64,000 nt of DNA from Flavobacterium sp. (GCA_030153045.1 JASLID010000056.1:1-64000); one strand, 5' to 3'; shown: positions 7,304-16,404, numbered from the stretch's first letter. A program made the numbers and translations. The notes: generated by a model from the letters alone, not told the origin.

Positions 7304-8400
7304 TGAGCGATATAACAGAAAATGCATTAGTGATTCAAGACAATAAAGGCTTGATTGACAAAGACGGAAACGTAAATCTGGCTAACGTCTCAGAAACAGA
7401 TGTTGCCAGTTATAAATCCATGACCAATCTGTTGAATGAAAATGATGTCAACTCGATTCTAAATTATGGTGCCGAGATTCAAAACTCAATTTCAAAACAA
7501 AGTGATACTTTCTTAACGAATGTAAGAACGTATAATTCTGGTGAAGTGGGAACACTCATCAATGATTTATTGACAGAGTTGAATTATGTTGATGTTGATC
7601 AATTGGAGCAAGGACCTTTCAAAAGATTCCTTTCTAAAATTCCCTTTGTGAATAAATTGGTTATCGATGCCAAAAAATTATTCCAGCAATACGATAAAAT
7701 CACTGTAAATGTTGAAAAAATTAGCAACAAAGTGAAAGCAGGAATGATTAACTCTGTAAAAGATAATACTTCACTACAAACCATGTTTGATGGAAATGTG
7801 AATTTAATCAGTGAAATGGAAAAGCATATTATTGCTGGACAAATCCGATTTAAAGAGTTAAGCGAAGAACTTGCTGTAATGGAAGCCAATACTGCTCAAT
7901 ATCAGGATTATCAAATTGCAGATAAAAAGAATTTCATCAATCGTCTGGACAAGCGTTTAGCCGATATGAAAATCGTTCGTTTCATTATGTTACAGTCTTT
8001 GGCACAAATTCGCGTAGTTCAAAATAACAATACCTCAATCGCTGAGAAAGCACAATCTATCCTGACAACAACGATGCCTGTTTGGAAAAATCAGCTTACA
8101 TTAGCTGTTGCGCTACAACGTCAGAAACAAAACATTGAAATACAACGTAGAGTATCTGAAACTACCAATACCATTTTACAGAAAAATGCTGAAATGCTAA
8201 AACAAAATAGTATTGAAGTAGCCAAAGAAAACGAGAATACTATTGTTTCGTTAGAAACATTGAAAATGACAACAAAATCATTAATTGATACGCTAACAGA
8301 GGTTAAGCAAATTCACGAGCAAGGTACAGCAACAAGAAGAGAACTTGATGCAGGGTTACAAAGCCTTGAAGCTGAATTGAAAAAAGGAGTTATAAGCTAG
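7303..8400 (+). CDS. TelA/KlaA toxic-anion-resistance family protein
   Basis: The 365-aa protein matches the TelA (toxic anion resistance) family in length and layout: an acidic N-terminus, then long alpha-helical coiled-coil stretches. Recognisable family segments are FLSKIPFVNKLV (about 109-120), FINRLDKRLADMKIVRFIMLQS (about 209-230, split between two helices) and LTLAVALQRQKQNIE near 265. TelA proteins accompany TerD genes in tellurite operons; their biochemical role is unresolved. No signal peptide or membrane helix is visible. Start ATG overlaps the preceding stop by one base. An unrecognised gene follows after 25 nt, and both lie between the two TerD pairs. Confidence 0.88.
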   Translation: MSDITENALVIQDNKGLIDKDGNVNLANVSETDVASYKSMTNLLNENDVNSILNYGAEIQNSISKQSDTFLTNVRTYNSGEVGTLINDLLTELNYVDVDQLEQGPFKRFLSKIPFVNKLVIDAKKLFQQYDKITVNVEKISNKVKAGMINSVKDNTSLQTMFDGNVNLISEMEKHIIAGQIRFKELSEELAVMEANTAQYQDYQIADKKNFINRLDKRLADMKIVRFIMLQSLAQIRVVQNNNTSIAEKAQSILTTTMPVWKNQLTLAVALQRQKQNIEIQRRVSETTNTILQKNAEMLKQNSIEVAKENENTIVSLETLKMTTKSLIDTLTEVKQIHEQGTATRRELDAGLQSLEAELKKGVIS

Positions 8401-8425
8401 TTAGAATCCAAACAGGGACGATTAA

Positions 8426-9391
8426 ATGCAAGAGGAAGAAGACAGATTTGTTCAGATAATTAACGATAGTAAGAGAAAATTAGTGGTTTTAAAATTGTTA
8501 TCCAATTTTTTTAAGCACCCTGATCTTATTGGCGCATTAATTCGAACAAAAATTATTCATAGCCTTTTTGAGAATAACAAAACCTTAGATTGTAATAAAT
8601 TAGAATTATTCCATATTCAATATACCAACAGTCTTATCGATTTGTTTCAGAAATTAAAGAAATCCAAAGAGCAGAATTACCTTTTGATTTCAGATGAAAT
8701 ATACATTAATGATGACTTTATCTCGAAGTTGAAACTCGAGATCGGAGATGCAAAATTTACAGAACAAATGAGAGCTCATGCTCAAAAATTGTCACAGAAA
8801 ATTGAGCAGCTTTATACAATGTTGGTGACAGATAATGTGGAAGCATTCGGTTGGAATGAAATTGTAAATTTTTCAAAAACTATTCAATCAGAATATTATA
8901 GGGAAATTTCTGTTGAGCAATATGAACAACTGACTTGTTTTAATCGAAATACATACCAGAATTCTTTTGCAAAATTTGAAAGAAAACTTTTAGGCAGGTT
9001 AAACATCTTAAAGTTTAAAATCAAGTTTTTATGCGGATTAGTCTGCAATAATGAAATTATTGAAGTGTATGAATTCAGAGATTCTAACGATAAGTTTATT
9101 TTTGTAGCGAATGATAAATCGTTCTATTTATTAGAAGAAGCCGACGAAAAAAAGGTCGATTTATCGAAAAATAGATCCGCTAAGAATCAGGTTTTAGAAC
9201 AGCTTGAAGCTAAAAATGCGATATTGAAAGATCAATTAGGAAATATTAAAACTTCGATTCCTATTGATGTTCAGGAAGTTTTGAAAAGTTATTTAGATAA
9301 AATTTCTTCAGTAGATTTTCTGGATGAACTTCAAAATGTTGACGAACAAACAAACATTTTAAAAGCAATGTTAAATATTAATATTAATTAA
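8426..9391 (+). CDS. Unrecognised 321-aa ter-operon protein
   Basis: I do not recognise this protein. It is hydrophilic, mostly helical in appearance, with no membrane helix or signal peptide. The N-terminus is acidic (MQEEEDRF), a middle part around 200-235 reads like a small beta-meander (CNNEIIEVYEFRD, FIFVANDKSFYLLEEA), and a likely coiled coil lies near 250-275 (KNQVLEQLEAKNAILKDQL). Position is informative: 25 nt after TelA and 7 nt before TerD copy A2, inside the ter operon, so a role in the same complex is likely. One possibility is a highly diverged TerB-like or scaffold protein, but no motif shows it. Base composition is like its neighbours. Confidence 0.8.
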   Translation: MQEEEDRFVQIINDSKRKLVVLKLLSNFFKHPDLIGALIRTKIIHSLFENNKTLDCNKLELFHIQYTNSLIDLFQKLKKSKEQNYLLISDEIYINDDFISKLKLEIGDAKFTEQMRAHAQKLSQKIEQLYTMLVTDNVEAFGWNEIVNFSKTIQSEYYREISVEQYEQLTCFNRNTYQNSFAKFERKLLGRLNILKFKIKFLCGLVCNNEIIEVYEFRDSNDKFIFVANDKSFYLLEEADEKKVDLSKNRSAKNQVLEQLEAKNAILKDQLGNIKTSIPIDVQEVLKSYLDKISSVDFLDELQNVDEQTNILKAMLNININ

Positions 9392-9398
9392 AAATAAA

Positions 9399-9950
9399 AT
9401 GGCAATTAATTTAGAAAAAGGACAAAGACAAAGTATTGACGCACCAAAATTTACTGTAGGTTTAGGATGGGACAGTAACAGTAGCAGTACTGGTGAAGCT
9501 TTCGACTTAGATGCTTCAGTATTTATTGTTGGAGCAAATGGAAAAATTATCAATGACAATCATTTCGTATATTACAATAATTTAAAATCACCAGACGGAG
9601 CTGTAATTCATACAGGAGATAATTTAACCGGAGATGGAGATGGAGATGATGAAAAAATCCAAATTGATTTGTCAAAGATTTCTGCTGATGTTAATGAAAT
9701 TTGCTTTGTTGTGACCATTCATCATGCTGATGACAGAAGACAAAACTTCGGACAGGTTAGAAACTCTTTTATCCGTGTTATTGACCAATCTAATACTGAA
9801 TTAGTTAAATACGAATTAGACGAAGATTTCTCTATCGAAACTGCTGTAGAATTTGGAAGAATCTACAAAAGAAACGACGAATGGAAATTTGAAGCTGTAG
9901 GTCAAGGAATGAAAGGTGGTTTACAAGATTATTTAAATAAGTATAATTAA
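9399..9950 (+). CDS. terD: TerD-family stress protein, copy A2
   Basis: At 183 aa this is the second A-type TerD, with the same landmarks as the copy at 6137: MAINLEKGQRQ, GLGWDSNSSSTGEAFDLDAS and IHTGDNLTGDGDGDDEKI, then GQVRNSFIRVI and a closing GMKGGLQDYLNKYN. Differences from A1 are spread along the length, not clustered, so the duplication is not very recent. All calcium-ligand acidic residues are present. Seven nt separate it from the unrecognised gene and 16 nt from the B2 copy. Confidence 0.95.
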   Translation: MAINLEKGQRQSIDAPKFTVGLGWDSNSSSTGEAFDLDASVFIVGANGKIINDNHFVYYNNLKSPDGAVIHTGDNLTGDGDGDDEKIQIDLSKISADVNEICFVVTIHHADDRRQNFGQVRNSFIRVIDQSNTELVKYELDEDFSIETAVEFGRIYKRNDEWKFEAVGQGMKGGLQDYLNKYN

Positions 9951-9966
9951 TAAATAAGTAAAAAAC

Positions 9967-10578
9967 ATGGCAATAAATCTTCAAAAAGGGCAACGTATTA
10001 GCCTTGAAAAAAGCGACGGTAACGTTCTTCAAAACATTTGTGTTGGAATCAATTGGGGAGCAATTGAGAAAAAAGGCTTTTTTGGCGGAGTAAAAAAAGA
10101 AGCAGTAGATTTAGACGCATCATGTGCTTTATATGATGAGGCCAAAAATCTTGTAGATGTCGTTTATTTTGGCAATCTTAAATCAAAAGACAATTCAATA
10201 GCACATAGCGGTGATGACTTAACAGGTGATATGGGGGGTGATGACGGATTAGACAATGAAATTATTACACTTGATTTCTCAAAACTTAATCCAGCTGTAA
10301 GTTATGTAGCTTTTGTATTAAATAGTTTTCAAGGACATGATTTCGGAACTATTCCATTTGCTTCCATTCGTATTTATGAAGGAACTCCAAAAAGAGTAAA
10401 CGAGGTTTTTGCCACCTTCGATATTGCAAATGGATCTAATTTTGCAGGACACGTTTCTATGGTAATGGGTGTTTTTTACAAGAAAAATGCAGAATGGAAA
10501 TTTAACGCTATTGGTGAACCAACCAAAGACAAAAAATTAGAACAAACAATCAATACAGTTACAGCGAGTTATTTATAA
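9967..10578 (+). CDS. TerD-family protein, longer type, copy B2
   Basis: This 203-aa protein pairs with the 6695 copy: VLQNICVGINWGAIEKKGFF, AVDLDASCALYDE and HSGDDLTGDMGGDDGLDNE, then ASIRIYEGTPKRVNEVF. It has an extra glycine-rich insertion (FFGGVKKE) before the first acidic strand. It keeps the B-type D-x-x-G-D-D-G-L-D-N-E site. It is the last TerD before the signalling genes; the next gene starts 67 nt downstream, a wider gap that might separate a TerD/TelA module from a vWA/phosphatase/kinase module within one operon. Confidence 0.93.
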   Translation: MAINLQKGQRISLEKSDGNVLQNICVGINWGAIEKKGFFGGVKKEAVDLDASCALYDEAKNLVDVVYFGNLKSKDNSIAHSGDDLTGDMGGDDGLDNEIITLDFSKLNPAVSYVAFVLNSFQGHDFGTIPFASIRIYEGTPKRVNEVFATFDIANGSNFAGHVSMVMGVFYKKNAEWKFNAIGEPTKDKKLEQTINTVTASYL

Positions 10579-10645
10579 ATAAGACGCATATCTGGTACAA
10601 GGGCATAATTCAAAGTTGTTAATAAGGTTTTTTGAAAAAAATAAT

Positions 10646-11281
10646 ATGAGAAGACTACCAGTATACTTTTTATTAGATACTTCAGGCTCCATGTATGGAG
10701 AACCTATTCAGGCCTTAAACAACGCCTTGAGCGGAATGATTAATACGCTTCGTTCTGATGCACAGGCTCTGGATTCCTTATGGATTAGTATTATAACCTT
10801 TGACAGAGAAGTTAAAGAAATAGTGCCTTTGACCGAATTGGTTAATTTTCAGCTTCCTGAAATAACATGTCCGCAAAGTGGCCCAACCAACACGGGTGCT
10901 GGCCTAGATTTCGTAATTCAGAAAGTGAATAATGACGTTATAAAAGGCTCTCCAACTCAAAAAGGAGATTGGAAGCCTTTACTTTTCGTATTTACAGACG
11001 GAAAACCGTCAGACATACAGTTTTACAGAGAAAAAATAGTAGAAATCAAGGAGCTGAATTTTGGAGCTGTCGTAGGTTGTGCTGCTGGTCACATGGCTAA
11101 CGATGAAATTCTTAAAGAACTAACAGATAATGTCGTTCATTTAGATTCTGCCGATAGTTCTACGTTGAAGCAATTCTTTAGATGGGTTTCAGAAACCATT
11201 GAACTTGGAAATAAAAGCCAAGGAACAGGAGAAAGTCTGACACTACCTCCACCACCAAGTGAAATAATTGTTGTTATATAA
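10646..11281 (+). CDS. terY: TerY-type von Willebrand factor A domain protein 1
   Basis: The 211-aa protein is a single vWA domain with an intact MIDAS metal site: DTSGS (D11, S13, S15), the threonine of PTNTGAGLDF (about 85) and FTDGKPSD (about 119). TerY proteins bind metal and are the protein-interaction component of ter phospho-signalling triads. The start is set at the ATG at 10646 because MRRLPVYFLLDTS matches the start of the second vWA protein; an upstream in-frame TTG at 10616 would add ten unrelated residues. Its C-terminus is proline-rich (LPPPPSE). Unlike the next gene it has no zinc ribbon. Confidence 0.92.
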   Translation: MRRLPVYFLLDTSGSMYGEPIQALNNALSGMINTLRSDAQALDSLWISIITFDREVKEIVPLTELVNFQLPEITCPQSGPTNTGAGLDFVIQKVNNDVIKGSPTQKGDWKPLLFVFTDGKPSDIQFYREKIVEIKELNFGAVVGCAAGHMANDEILKELTDNVVHLDSADSSTLKQFFRWVSETIELGNKSQGTGESLTLPPPPSEIIVVI

Positions 11282-11299
11282 TCCGATTTTTAATTTTTT

Positions 11300-11349
11300 A
11301 AAGAGTAGAACAAACTCTTTTTAAGTGGATTGGGTTATCTGTAGATTTG
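11300..11349 (+). promoter_or_regulatory. Possible internal hairpin and promoter between the two vWA genes
   Basis: In the 108-nt gap, AAAGAGT at 11300-11306 and ACTCTTT at 11314-11320 form a short stem followed by TT, a weak attenuator-like hairpin. TAGATTTG at 11342-11349 matches TAnnTTTG and would start a transcript about 35 nt before the second vWA gene. Together they could set different levels for the downstream signalling genes; the stem is short and chance is possible. Confidence 0.3.
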
Positions 11350-11389
11350 ATTCAATTTTTTCTTTTAATTCTCTTAAACATCTTTTAAA

Positions 11390-12445
11390 ATGAGAAGACT
11401 TCCAATATATTTTCTAATTGACATTTCAGAATCAATGGTAGGAGAACCTATTCAACAGGTTGAAGAAGGACTTGCTACTATTATTCAGGCATTAAAAACG
11501 GATCCACATGCTTTAGAAACCGTTTTTGTATCTATCATAGTATTTGCCGGACAGCCCAAAACTTTGGTGCCTTTACAGGAAATAGTATCTTTCTATCCGC
11601 CTAAATTTCCAATAGGTAGCGGTACTTCTTTAAGTAAAGGACTTGGACACTTAATGCACGAATTAAGAACAAATATTGTCAAAACTACTTATGAAGTAAA
11701 GGGAGATTGGAAACCTATTGTATTTTTATTTACAGATGGTGTACCCACAGACGACAGTCAAACTGCAATTAATGAGTGGAAACAAAACTGGCAAAGAACC
11801 GCAAACCTGGTAGCTATTTCTTTTGGAAATGAAACAGATGCAAAACTTTTAGGGGAATTGACAGAAAATGTATTACAGTTTAAAAATACAGATGTACAAT
11901 CGTACAAAGAATTTTTTAAATGGGTAACCGATTCTATAAAAACCAGCAGTATTAGCGTTGAAAATAATTCGACAGGTTTTGAATTGGCCAAGTTAGACGG
12001 TGAAACGCTTTCAAAAATCGATTTAACTAAATCAGATTATACCAATCGTCAATATGTGGATGATAATTTTGTGGTTTTAAATGGAAAGTGCCAAAACACA
12101 AAAAGACCTTATCTTATGAAATATCGTAAGACAATAGCTCCATCAACTTATGCTGGGGTTGAATTGTCTTCAAAAAGTTATCGCCTTGTTGGAGCTTATC
12201 AAGTAGACAATTCTTATTTTGAATTGGCTGATGAAACCAGCTTTAGCAATAAAGTGAATACCGATGAATTAATTGGCGCCCCAACTTGTCCTTGTTGTGG
12301 CAATCAAATCGCTTTTGCTGTTTGTATCTGCAGTAAAATACATTGTATTGGTGAAGAACAAATTAGTACTTGTCCGTGGTGTAAAAATCAAGGAAGTTAT
12401 GTTAACGGAGAAGGCGGATTTGATGTTAACAGGTCACAAGGATAA
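11390..12445 (+). CDS. TerY-type vWA protein 2 with C-terminal zinc ribbon
   Basis: The 351-aa protein has a vWA domain at about 1-200 with intact MIDAS residues (DISES at 11-15, SGTSLSKG near 80, FTDGVPTDD near 118). A middle region of about 90 residues follows, then a cysteine-rich C-terminus from about 297 containing CPCC, CIC and CPWC (cysteines at about 300, 302, 303, 312, 314, 319, 328, 331), enough for one or two zinc sites. This vWA plus zinc-ribbon layout is known for TerY proteins in TerY-phosphatase-kinase triads. PP2C starts 3 nt after it. It shares its first 20 residues closely with vWA protein 1. Confidence 0.92.
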   Translation: MRRLPIYFLIDISESMVGEPIQQVEEGLATIIQALKTDPHALETVFVSIIVFAGQPKTLVPLQEIVSFYPPKFPIGSGTSLSKGLGHLMHELRTNIVKTTYEVKGDWKPIVFLFTDGVPTDDSQTAINEWKQNWQRTANLVAISFGNETDAKLLGELTENVLQFKNTDVQSYKEFFKWVTDSIKTSSISVENNSTGFELAKLDGETLSKIDLTKSDYTNRQYVDDNFVVLNGKCQNTKRPYLMKYRKTIAPSTYAGVELSSKSYRLVGAYQVDNSYFELADETSFSNKVNTDELIGAPTCPCCGNQIAFAVCICSKIHCIGEEQISTCPWCKNQGSYVNGEGGFDVNRSQG

Positions 12446-12448
12446 ACT

Positions 12449-13858
12449 ATGGAGGAAACCAGAAGATATATTCAAGCTTTTTTATTGCAAAATAAAATTG
12501 AAATTTCTACAAACAAACTTCTCCTTTTTAATGATTTTATCGCCGATGAAGCGAATATAAATGCCGTAAGTATTATTCAGGAAAATCAAAAAAATATGCT
12601 CAATAAATGGGTTATTAAAAATAGGGTTGATGATATTATCAGACAATCGATATTCTTACCTAACGGTACCGTAAACAAGAAGTATGAAGCCAAAATTGAT
12701 TTCGTTAAATTGGGTTGGGATGATATTATTTATTTTAAAATTCTAAATTTAGAAGATACAGGACTTGAATTTGATGATAGTGAAGAAGTAATTTACGGAA
12801 ATCCGATTTTAAGCGGAGATGTAAAATTAAAATTACTATTCAGAATTGAAGGAGAAACGGAAGAATCTATTTTAAACGAAAAAACATTCACCATAATTAT
12901 CAACCCTGATCCAAAATCATTGTGGAAAAACAAAGAGAGTGATAAAAACGATCCTTTCTGGAAAGCAGACAATGTGGCTATTTCAGATGATTTTTTAGAT
13001 AAAAAAATAGTGATTTCTTCTAAAAGAGGCAGAAGTCACGCTAATGTAGGCTCATTTAGAGAAGATGATTTTGCCTTCAAGAGCATCAACCAAACCGGGT
13101 GGAGTATTATTGCTGCTTCTGATGGTGCTGGTTCTGCTATTGTTTCTAGAAAAGGTTCTCAATTAGCCTGTGAATCTGTGATTTCTTATTTCGAAAAAAA
13201 ATTCACACCAGATTTTTTAAAGGATTTTGATGCATTATTATTAAGTCACCACCTTAAAACGAATGAAGATTCTTCAAAAAAAATAAATAGTTTTGTATAC
13301 GATAATCTTTCAAAAGCCACTTTTTTTGTCCATAAGCAATTAGAAGAATTTGCTCTAAATGCCAAAAGACCGCTGCATGATTTTCATGCTACGCTAATTT
13401 ATGCTTTGGTAAAGAAGTATGATTTTGGTTACGCCATCTTAACGTTTGGTGTAGGGGATTGCCCTATTGGATTATTGAATAAAAATTTGACTGAAATTAC
13501 ATTGATGAATTGGCTCGATGTAGGAGATTTTGGTGGTGGAACCCGTTTTATTACCATGCCGGAAATATTTGAGAGCGATAAATTTCCAACGCGTTTTGGT
13601 TTCAAAATAGTGAATGATTTCTCGTATTTAATGCTAATGACTGACGGAATTTACGATCCAAAATTTGTTGTGGAAGCCAATCTTGAAAAAATAGAAAAAT
13701 GGAATGAATTTCTTGAAGATTTACAAGGGATGAACGAAGATCGGGTTAAGGTTGATTTTAATAAAGCAAACACGGACGTCGCAGGTCAATTATCCAATTG
13801 GATGGATTTCTGGAATCCCGGAAATCATGATGACAGAACACTTGCCATAATTTATTAA
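12449..13858 (+). CDS. PP2C-type protein phosphatase of the TerY triad
   Basis: The 469-aa protein has an N-terminal region (about 1-180) I cannot assign, with a beta-rich part around 80-150, and a PP2C_2-type catalytic domain from about 188. Metal-binding motifs are visible: SFREDDFAF (E205, D206), AASDGAGSA (D225), FGVGDCPIG (about 337), LMTDGIYDP (about 395) and a terminal DDRTLAIIY. It should dephosphorylate Ser/Thr residues with Mn/Mg in the cytoplasm, most likely reversing the kinase encoded 3 nt downstream. Both gaps (vWA2 and kinase) are 3 nt. All catalytic acidic residues appear present, so activity is expected. Confidence 0.92.
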   Translation: MEETRRYIQAFLLQNKIEISTNKLLLFNDFIADEANINAVSIIQENQKNMLNKWVIKNRVDDIIRQSIFLPNGTVNKKYEAKIDFVKLGWDDIIYFKILNLEDTGLEFDDSEEVIYGNPILSGDVKLKLLFRIEGETEESILNEKTFTIIINPDPKSLWKNKESDKNDPFWKADNVAISDDFLDKKIVISSKRGRSHANVGSFREDDFAFKSINQTGWSIIAASDGAGSAIVSRKGSQLACESVISYFEKKFTPDFLKDFDALLLSHHLKTNEDSSKKINSFVYDNLSKATFFVHKQLEEFALNAKRPLHDFHATLIYALVKKYDFGYAILTFGVGDCPIGLLNKNLTEITLMNWLDVGDFGGGTRFITMPEIFESDKFPTRFGFKIVNDFSYLMLMTDGIYDPKFVVEANLEKIEKWNEFLEDLQGMNEDRVKVDFNKANTDVAGQLSNWMDFWNPGNHDDRTLAIIY

Positions 13859-13861
13859 AGT

Positions 13862-15373
13862 ATGAGAACCATAACTGTTAAATCGATTAATGACGAAACC
13901 AAGACATATCAGTTTGTTGATAACGGTGAACCGATGCGTGGTGGCGTTAAAGACGTATATTTCAGTCCCGATAAAAAATATGTAGTAGCTCTTTTCAGAG
14001 ATAAATTAGACTTTAACCAAAAAGAAAGATTACAGAAAATAACCAATTATTATTTGCCGCAGATTCAAAGCAAAGAAGCCGCAGATTATTATTTAAATGA
14101 AGTGTATCGATGGCCAACAGACGTTATTGAACACAACGGATTAACAGGTATTATAGTTCCTACATATAATTCAAAATTCTTCTTCAAAAAAGGCTACGAA
14201 ACCAGCGATTTAATCTTCGGTAAAGAAAAGAACGGAAAATGGTTTGCCGGAGCAAAATTCAGAAATCCCATGTTTCCACTCAGAGTGGCAAAATCAGAAT
14301 TAGGCGATTGGTTAAGTTATTTTCAGGTGTGTGTTAATCTGACTCGTGGCGTAAAAAAAATGCACGCAATGGGATTAGCACATTCTGATTTATCCTATAA
14401 TAATGTTCTAATTGATCCAATTGAAAAATCAGCTTGCATGATTGATTTAGACGGATTGGTTGTGCCTGGAATTTTTCAAGCTGAAGTAATTGGTACTGCC
14501 GAATTTATTGCTCCTGAAGTGCTTTCTACCAAACATTTAAATAAAACGGATCCTAACAGGAAATTGCCCAACAGATTAACTGATCTTCATGCTTTACCGG
14601 TTCTTATATACATGTTTTTACTACACAGACACCCGCTTAAAGGAGGTAAAGTACATGATTTGGAGACAGAGAAGGATGATTTATTGTCAATGGGTGAAAA
14701 AGCAATGTTTATCGAGCATCCAACAGATGATGCTAACAGGCCTAAATTAAATCAGGTCTCTAAATGGGACTTACCTTGGGCGGATATAACAAAACTACCT
14801 TATTCTATTACCGGTCCTTATTTAAAAACATTATTTGATAAGGTCTTTATCGATGGGTTACACAATCCTATGCAAAGGCCAACTGCCGAAGAATGGGAAA
14901 TTGCTTTACTGAAAACCACTGATTTAATGCAAAAATGCCATAATATCTATTGTGAGCAAAAATGGTATGTTTTTGACAATACAAACACACCGAAATGTCC
15001 ATTTTGCAGTACTTCTCACAGAGGGACGCTGCCTATTTTGGATTTGTATTTCCAATTTAAAGATACAGTTTGGAAACCTGAAAATCACAGATTGATGGTT
15101 TATAACGATCAATATTTGTTTCAATGGCATGTAAATCGTAATATTGCCAGAAATGAAAAATTAACTCCTGAACAGAGAGTACCAGTAGGCTATTTTACCT
15201 TTCATAATGATAAGTGGGTTTTTGTCAATCAAAAATTAACGTCTTTGAAAGATGTAACCGAAGATGTAGAAGTTCCAATCGGAACAATGGTCGAATTGAC
15301 CGATGGAAAGAAATTGCTTCTTTCTAAAGAAGAAGGAGGAAGAGTTGTAGTAATTACTATGGCGAATAAATAA
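13862..15373 (+). CDS. Ser/Thr protein kinase of the TerY triad with C-terminal zinc ribbon
   Basis: The 503-aa protein has a divergent kinase domain: a nucleotide-loop-like GEPMRGGVKDVYF near 22-34, catalytic HSDLSYNNVLI (H174, D176, N181), the metal-binding strand MIDLDG (D195, D197) in place of DFG, and GTAEFIAPEVL (about 212) like the activation-segment end of eukaryote-type kinases. A zinc ribbon follows (C359, C364, C379, C382). The last ~110 residues are beta-rich (VGYFTFHNDKWVFVNQKL and a terminal VVVITMANK) and could be a phospho-peptide or ligand-binding module; I cannot name it. No transmembrane helix is seen. Three nt after PP2C and 32 nt before TerC. Confidence 0.9.
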   Translation: MRTITVKSINDETKTYQFVDNGEPMRGGVKDVYFSPDKKYVVALFRDKLDFNQKERLQKITNYYLPQIQSKEAADYYLNEVYRWPTDVIEHNGLTGIIVPTYNSKFFFKKGYETSDLIFGKEKNGKWFAGAKFRNPMFPLRVAKSELGDWLSYFQVCVNLTRGVKKMHAMGLAHSDLSYNNVLIDPIEKSACMIDLDGLVVPGIFQAEVIGTAEFIAPEVLSTKHLNKTDPNRKLPNRLTDLHALPVLIYMFLLHRHPLKGGKVHDLETEKDDLLSMGEKAMFIEHPTDDANRPKLNQVSKWDLPWADITKLPYSITGPYLKTLFDKVFIDGLHNPMQRPTAEEWEIALLKTTDLMQKCHNIYCEQKWYVFDNTNTPKCPFCSTSHRGTLPILDLYFQFKDTVWKPENHRLMVYNDQYLFQWHVNRNIARNEKLTPEQRVPVGYFTFHNDKWVFVNQKLTSLKDVTEDVEVPIGTMVELTDGKKLLLSKEEGGRVVVITMANK

Positions 15374-15405
15374 GAAAGAATAAAAATAATTAATTAATAT
15401 CACAA

Positions 15406-16404
15406 ATGAATCAACACCCAATTTTCTCAGAGCATCCTGGTTTAATAATCGTTTTTGGAATAGCAGTACTTGTAATGCTACTACTAGACTTAGGAATCTT
15501 TAATAAAAAAAGTCACGTTGTAAGTAATAAAGAGGCAATAACATGGTCACTAGTCTGGATAAGTTTAGCCATGGTTTTTAGTGGTTTGGTTTATCATTTC
15601 GCTGGATCAGCCAAATTTTTTGAATTTCAATCAGCTTATTGGATTGAAAAAGCTCTTTCTGTAGATAACCTTTTCGTCTTTATATTAGTATTCAAATTTT
15701 TCGACGTAGCAAATCAGAATAAACATAAAGTGCTATTTTGGGGAATTATCGGAGCATTAGTGCTAAGAGCTATTTTTATTTTTTCAGGAGCCTTTTTAAT
15801 TGAATTGACTTATTTAAATAAACTATTGAGTTTAGTTGGAATTCAAGGGTTTAAATATGATATTAACTTGATTATGACTGCTTTTGGATTGTTTCTGGTA
15901 TACGCTGGAATAAAATCCTGGTCAGCCGGTGATGAAGACGATGAAGAAGATTATAACAACACTAGAGGAGCAAGATTAATCAGAAGATTTTTTAGCGTAA
16001 GCGATAAGTATCATGGTGATAAATTCTTCACAATTGAAAATGGTAAAAAATTAGCAACTCCTTTATTAGTGGTTGTAGCTGTTATTGAGTTTACGGATTT
16101 ACTTTTTGCTGTAGATTCTATCCCTGCCATTTTTGCTATTTCAAACGATCCATTCATTTTATACACTTCAAACATTTTTGCCATCTTAGGTTTAAGAGCT
16201 TTATTCTTCTTACTGGATAATTTTATCCATGTATTCAGTAAATTGCAATACGGTTTAGCAGTAATCCTTTCTTTTATTGGTGTTAAAATGATCATAGCCC
16301 CTTTCTATCATATAGAATCGGTTTATTCATTAGTAGTTATAGGAAGTGTACTTTTAATATCAGTAATGGCATCAATCATGTTGCCGGAACCAACAGAAGC
16401 ATAA
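15406..16404 (+). CDS. terC: TerC-family integral membrane protein
   Basis: The 332-aa protein has about nine membrane helices and the TerC signature residues: LLDLGIFNK (about 25-34), ALSVDNLFVFILVF (about 80-93), GIIGALVLRAIFIFSGA (about 110-126) and FTDLLFAVDSIPAIFAIS (about 224-241). The acidic residues inside helices (VDN, AVDS) are the expected metal-binding ones. A charged cytoplasmic loop with DEDDEED lies near 175. TerC proteins mediate metal-ion (for example manganese) export and anchor Ter complexes at the inner membrane. It ends the ter operon, 32 nt after the kinase, and is followed by a strong terminator. Length is normal. Confidence 0.95.
   Translation: MNQHPIFSEHPGLIIVFGIAVLVMLLLDLGIFNKKSHVVSNKEAITWSLVWISLAMVFSGLVYHFAGSAKFFEFQSAYWIEKALSVDNLFVFILVFKFFDVANQNKHKVLFWGIIGALVLRAIFIFSGAFLIELTYLNKLLSLVGIQGFKYDINLIMTAFGLFLVYAGIKSWSAGDEDDEEDYNNTRGARLIRRFFSVSDKYHGDKFFTIENGKKLATPLLVVVAVIEFTDLLFAVDSIPAIFAISNDPFILYTSNIFAILGLRALFFLLDNFIHVFSKLQYGLAVILSFIGVKMIIAPFYHIESVYSLVVIGSVLLISVMASIMLPEPTEA

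Noticed and set aside
10616..10645. Upstream TTG start for the first vWA protein
   Set aside because: It adds ten residues not found in the paralogue, whose start matches the ATG at 10646.
12273..12560. 95-codon open frame overlapping vWA2 and PP2C
   Set aside because: It is a shifted-frame shadow of two well-supported genes.
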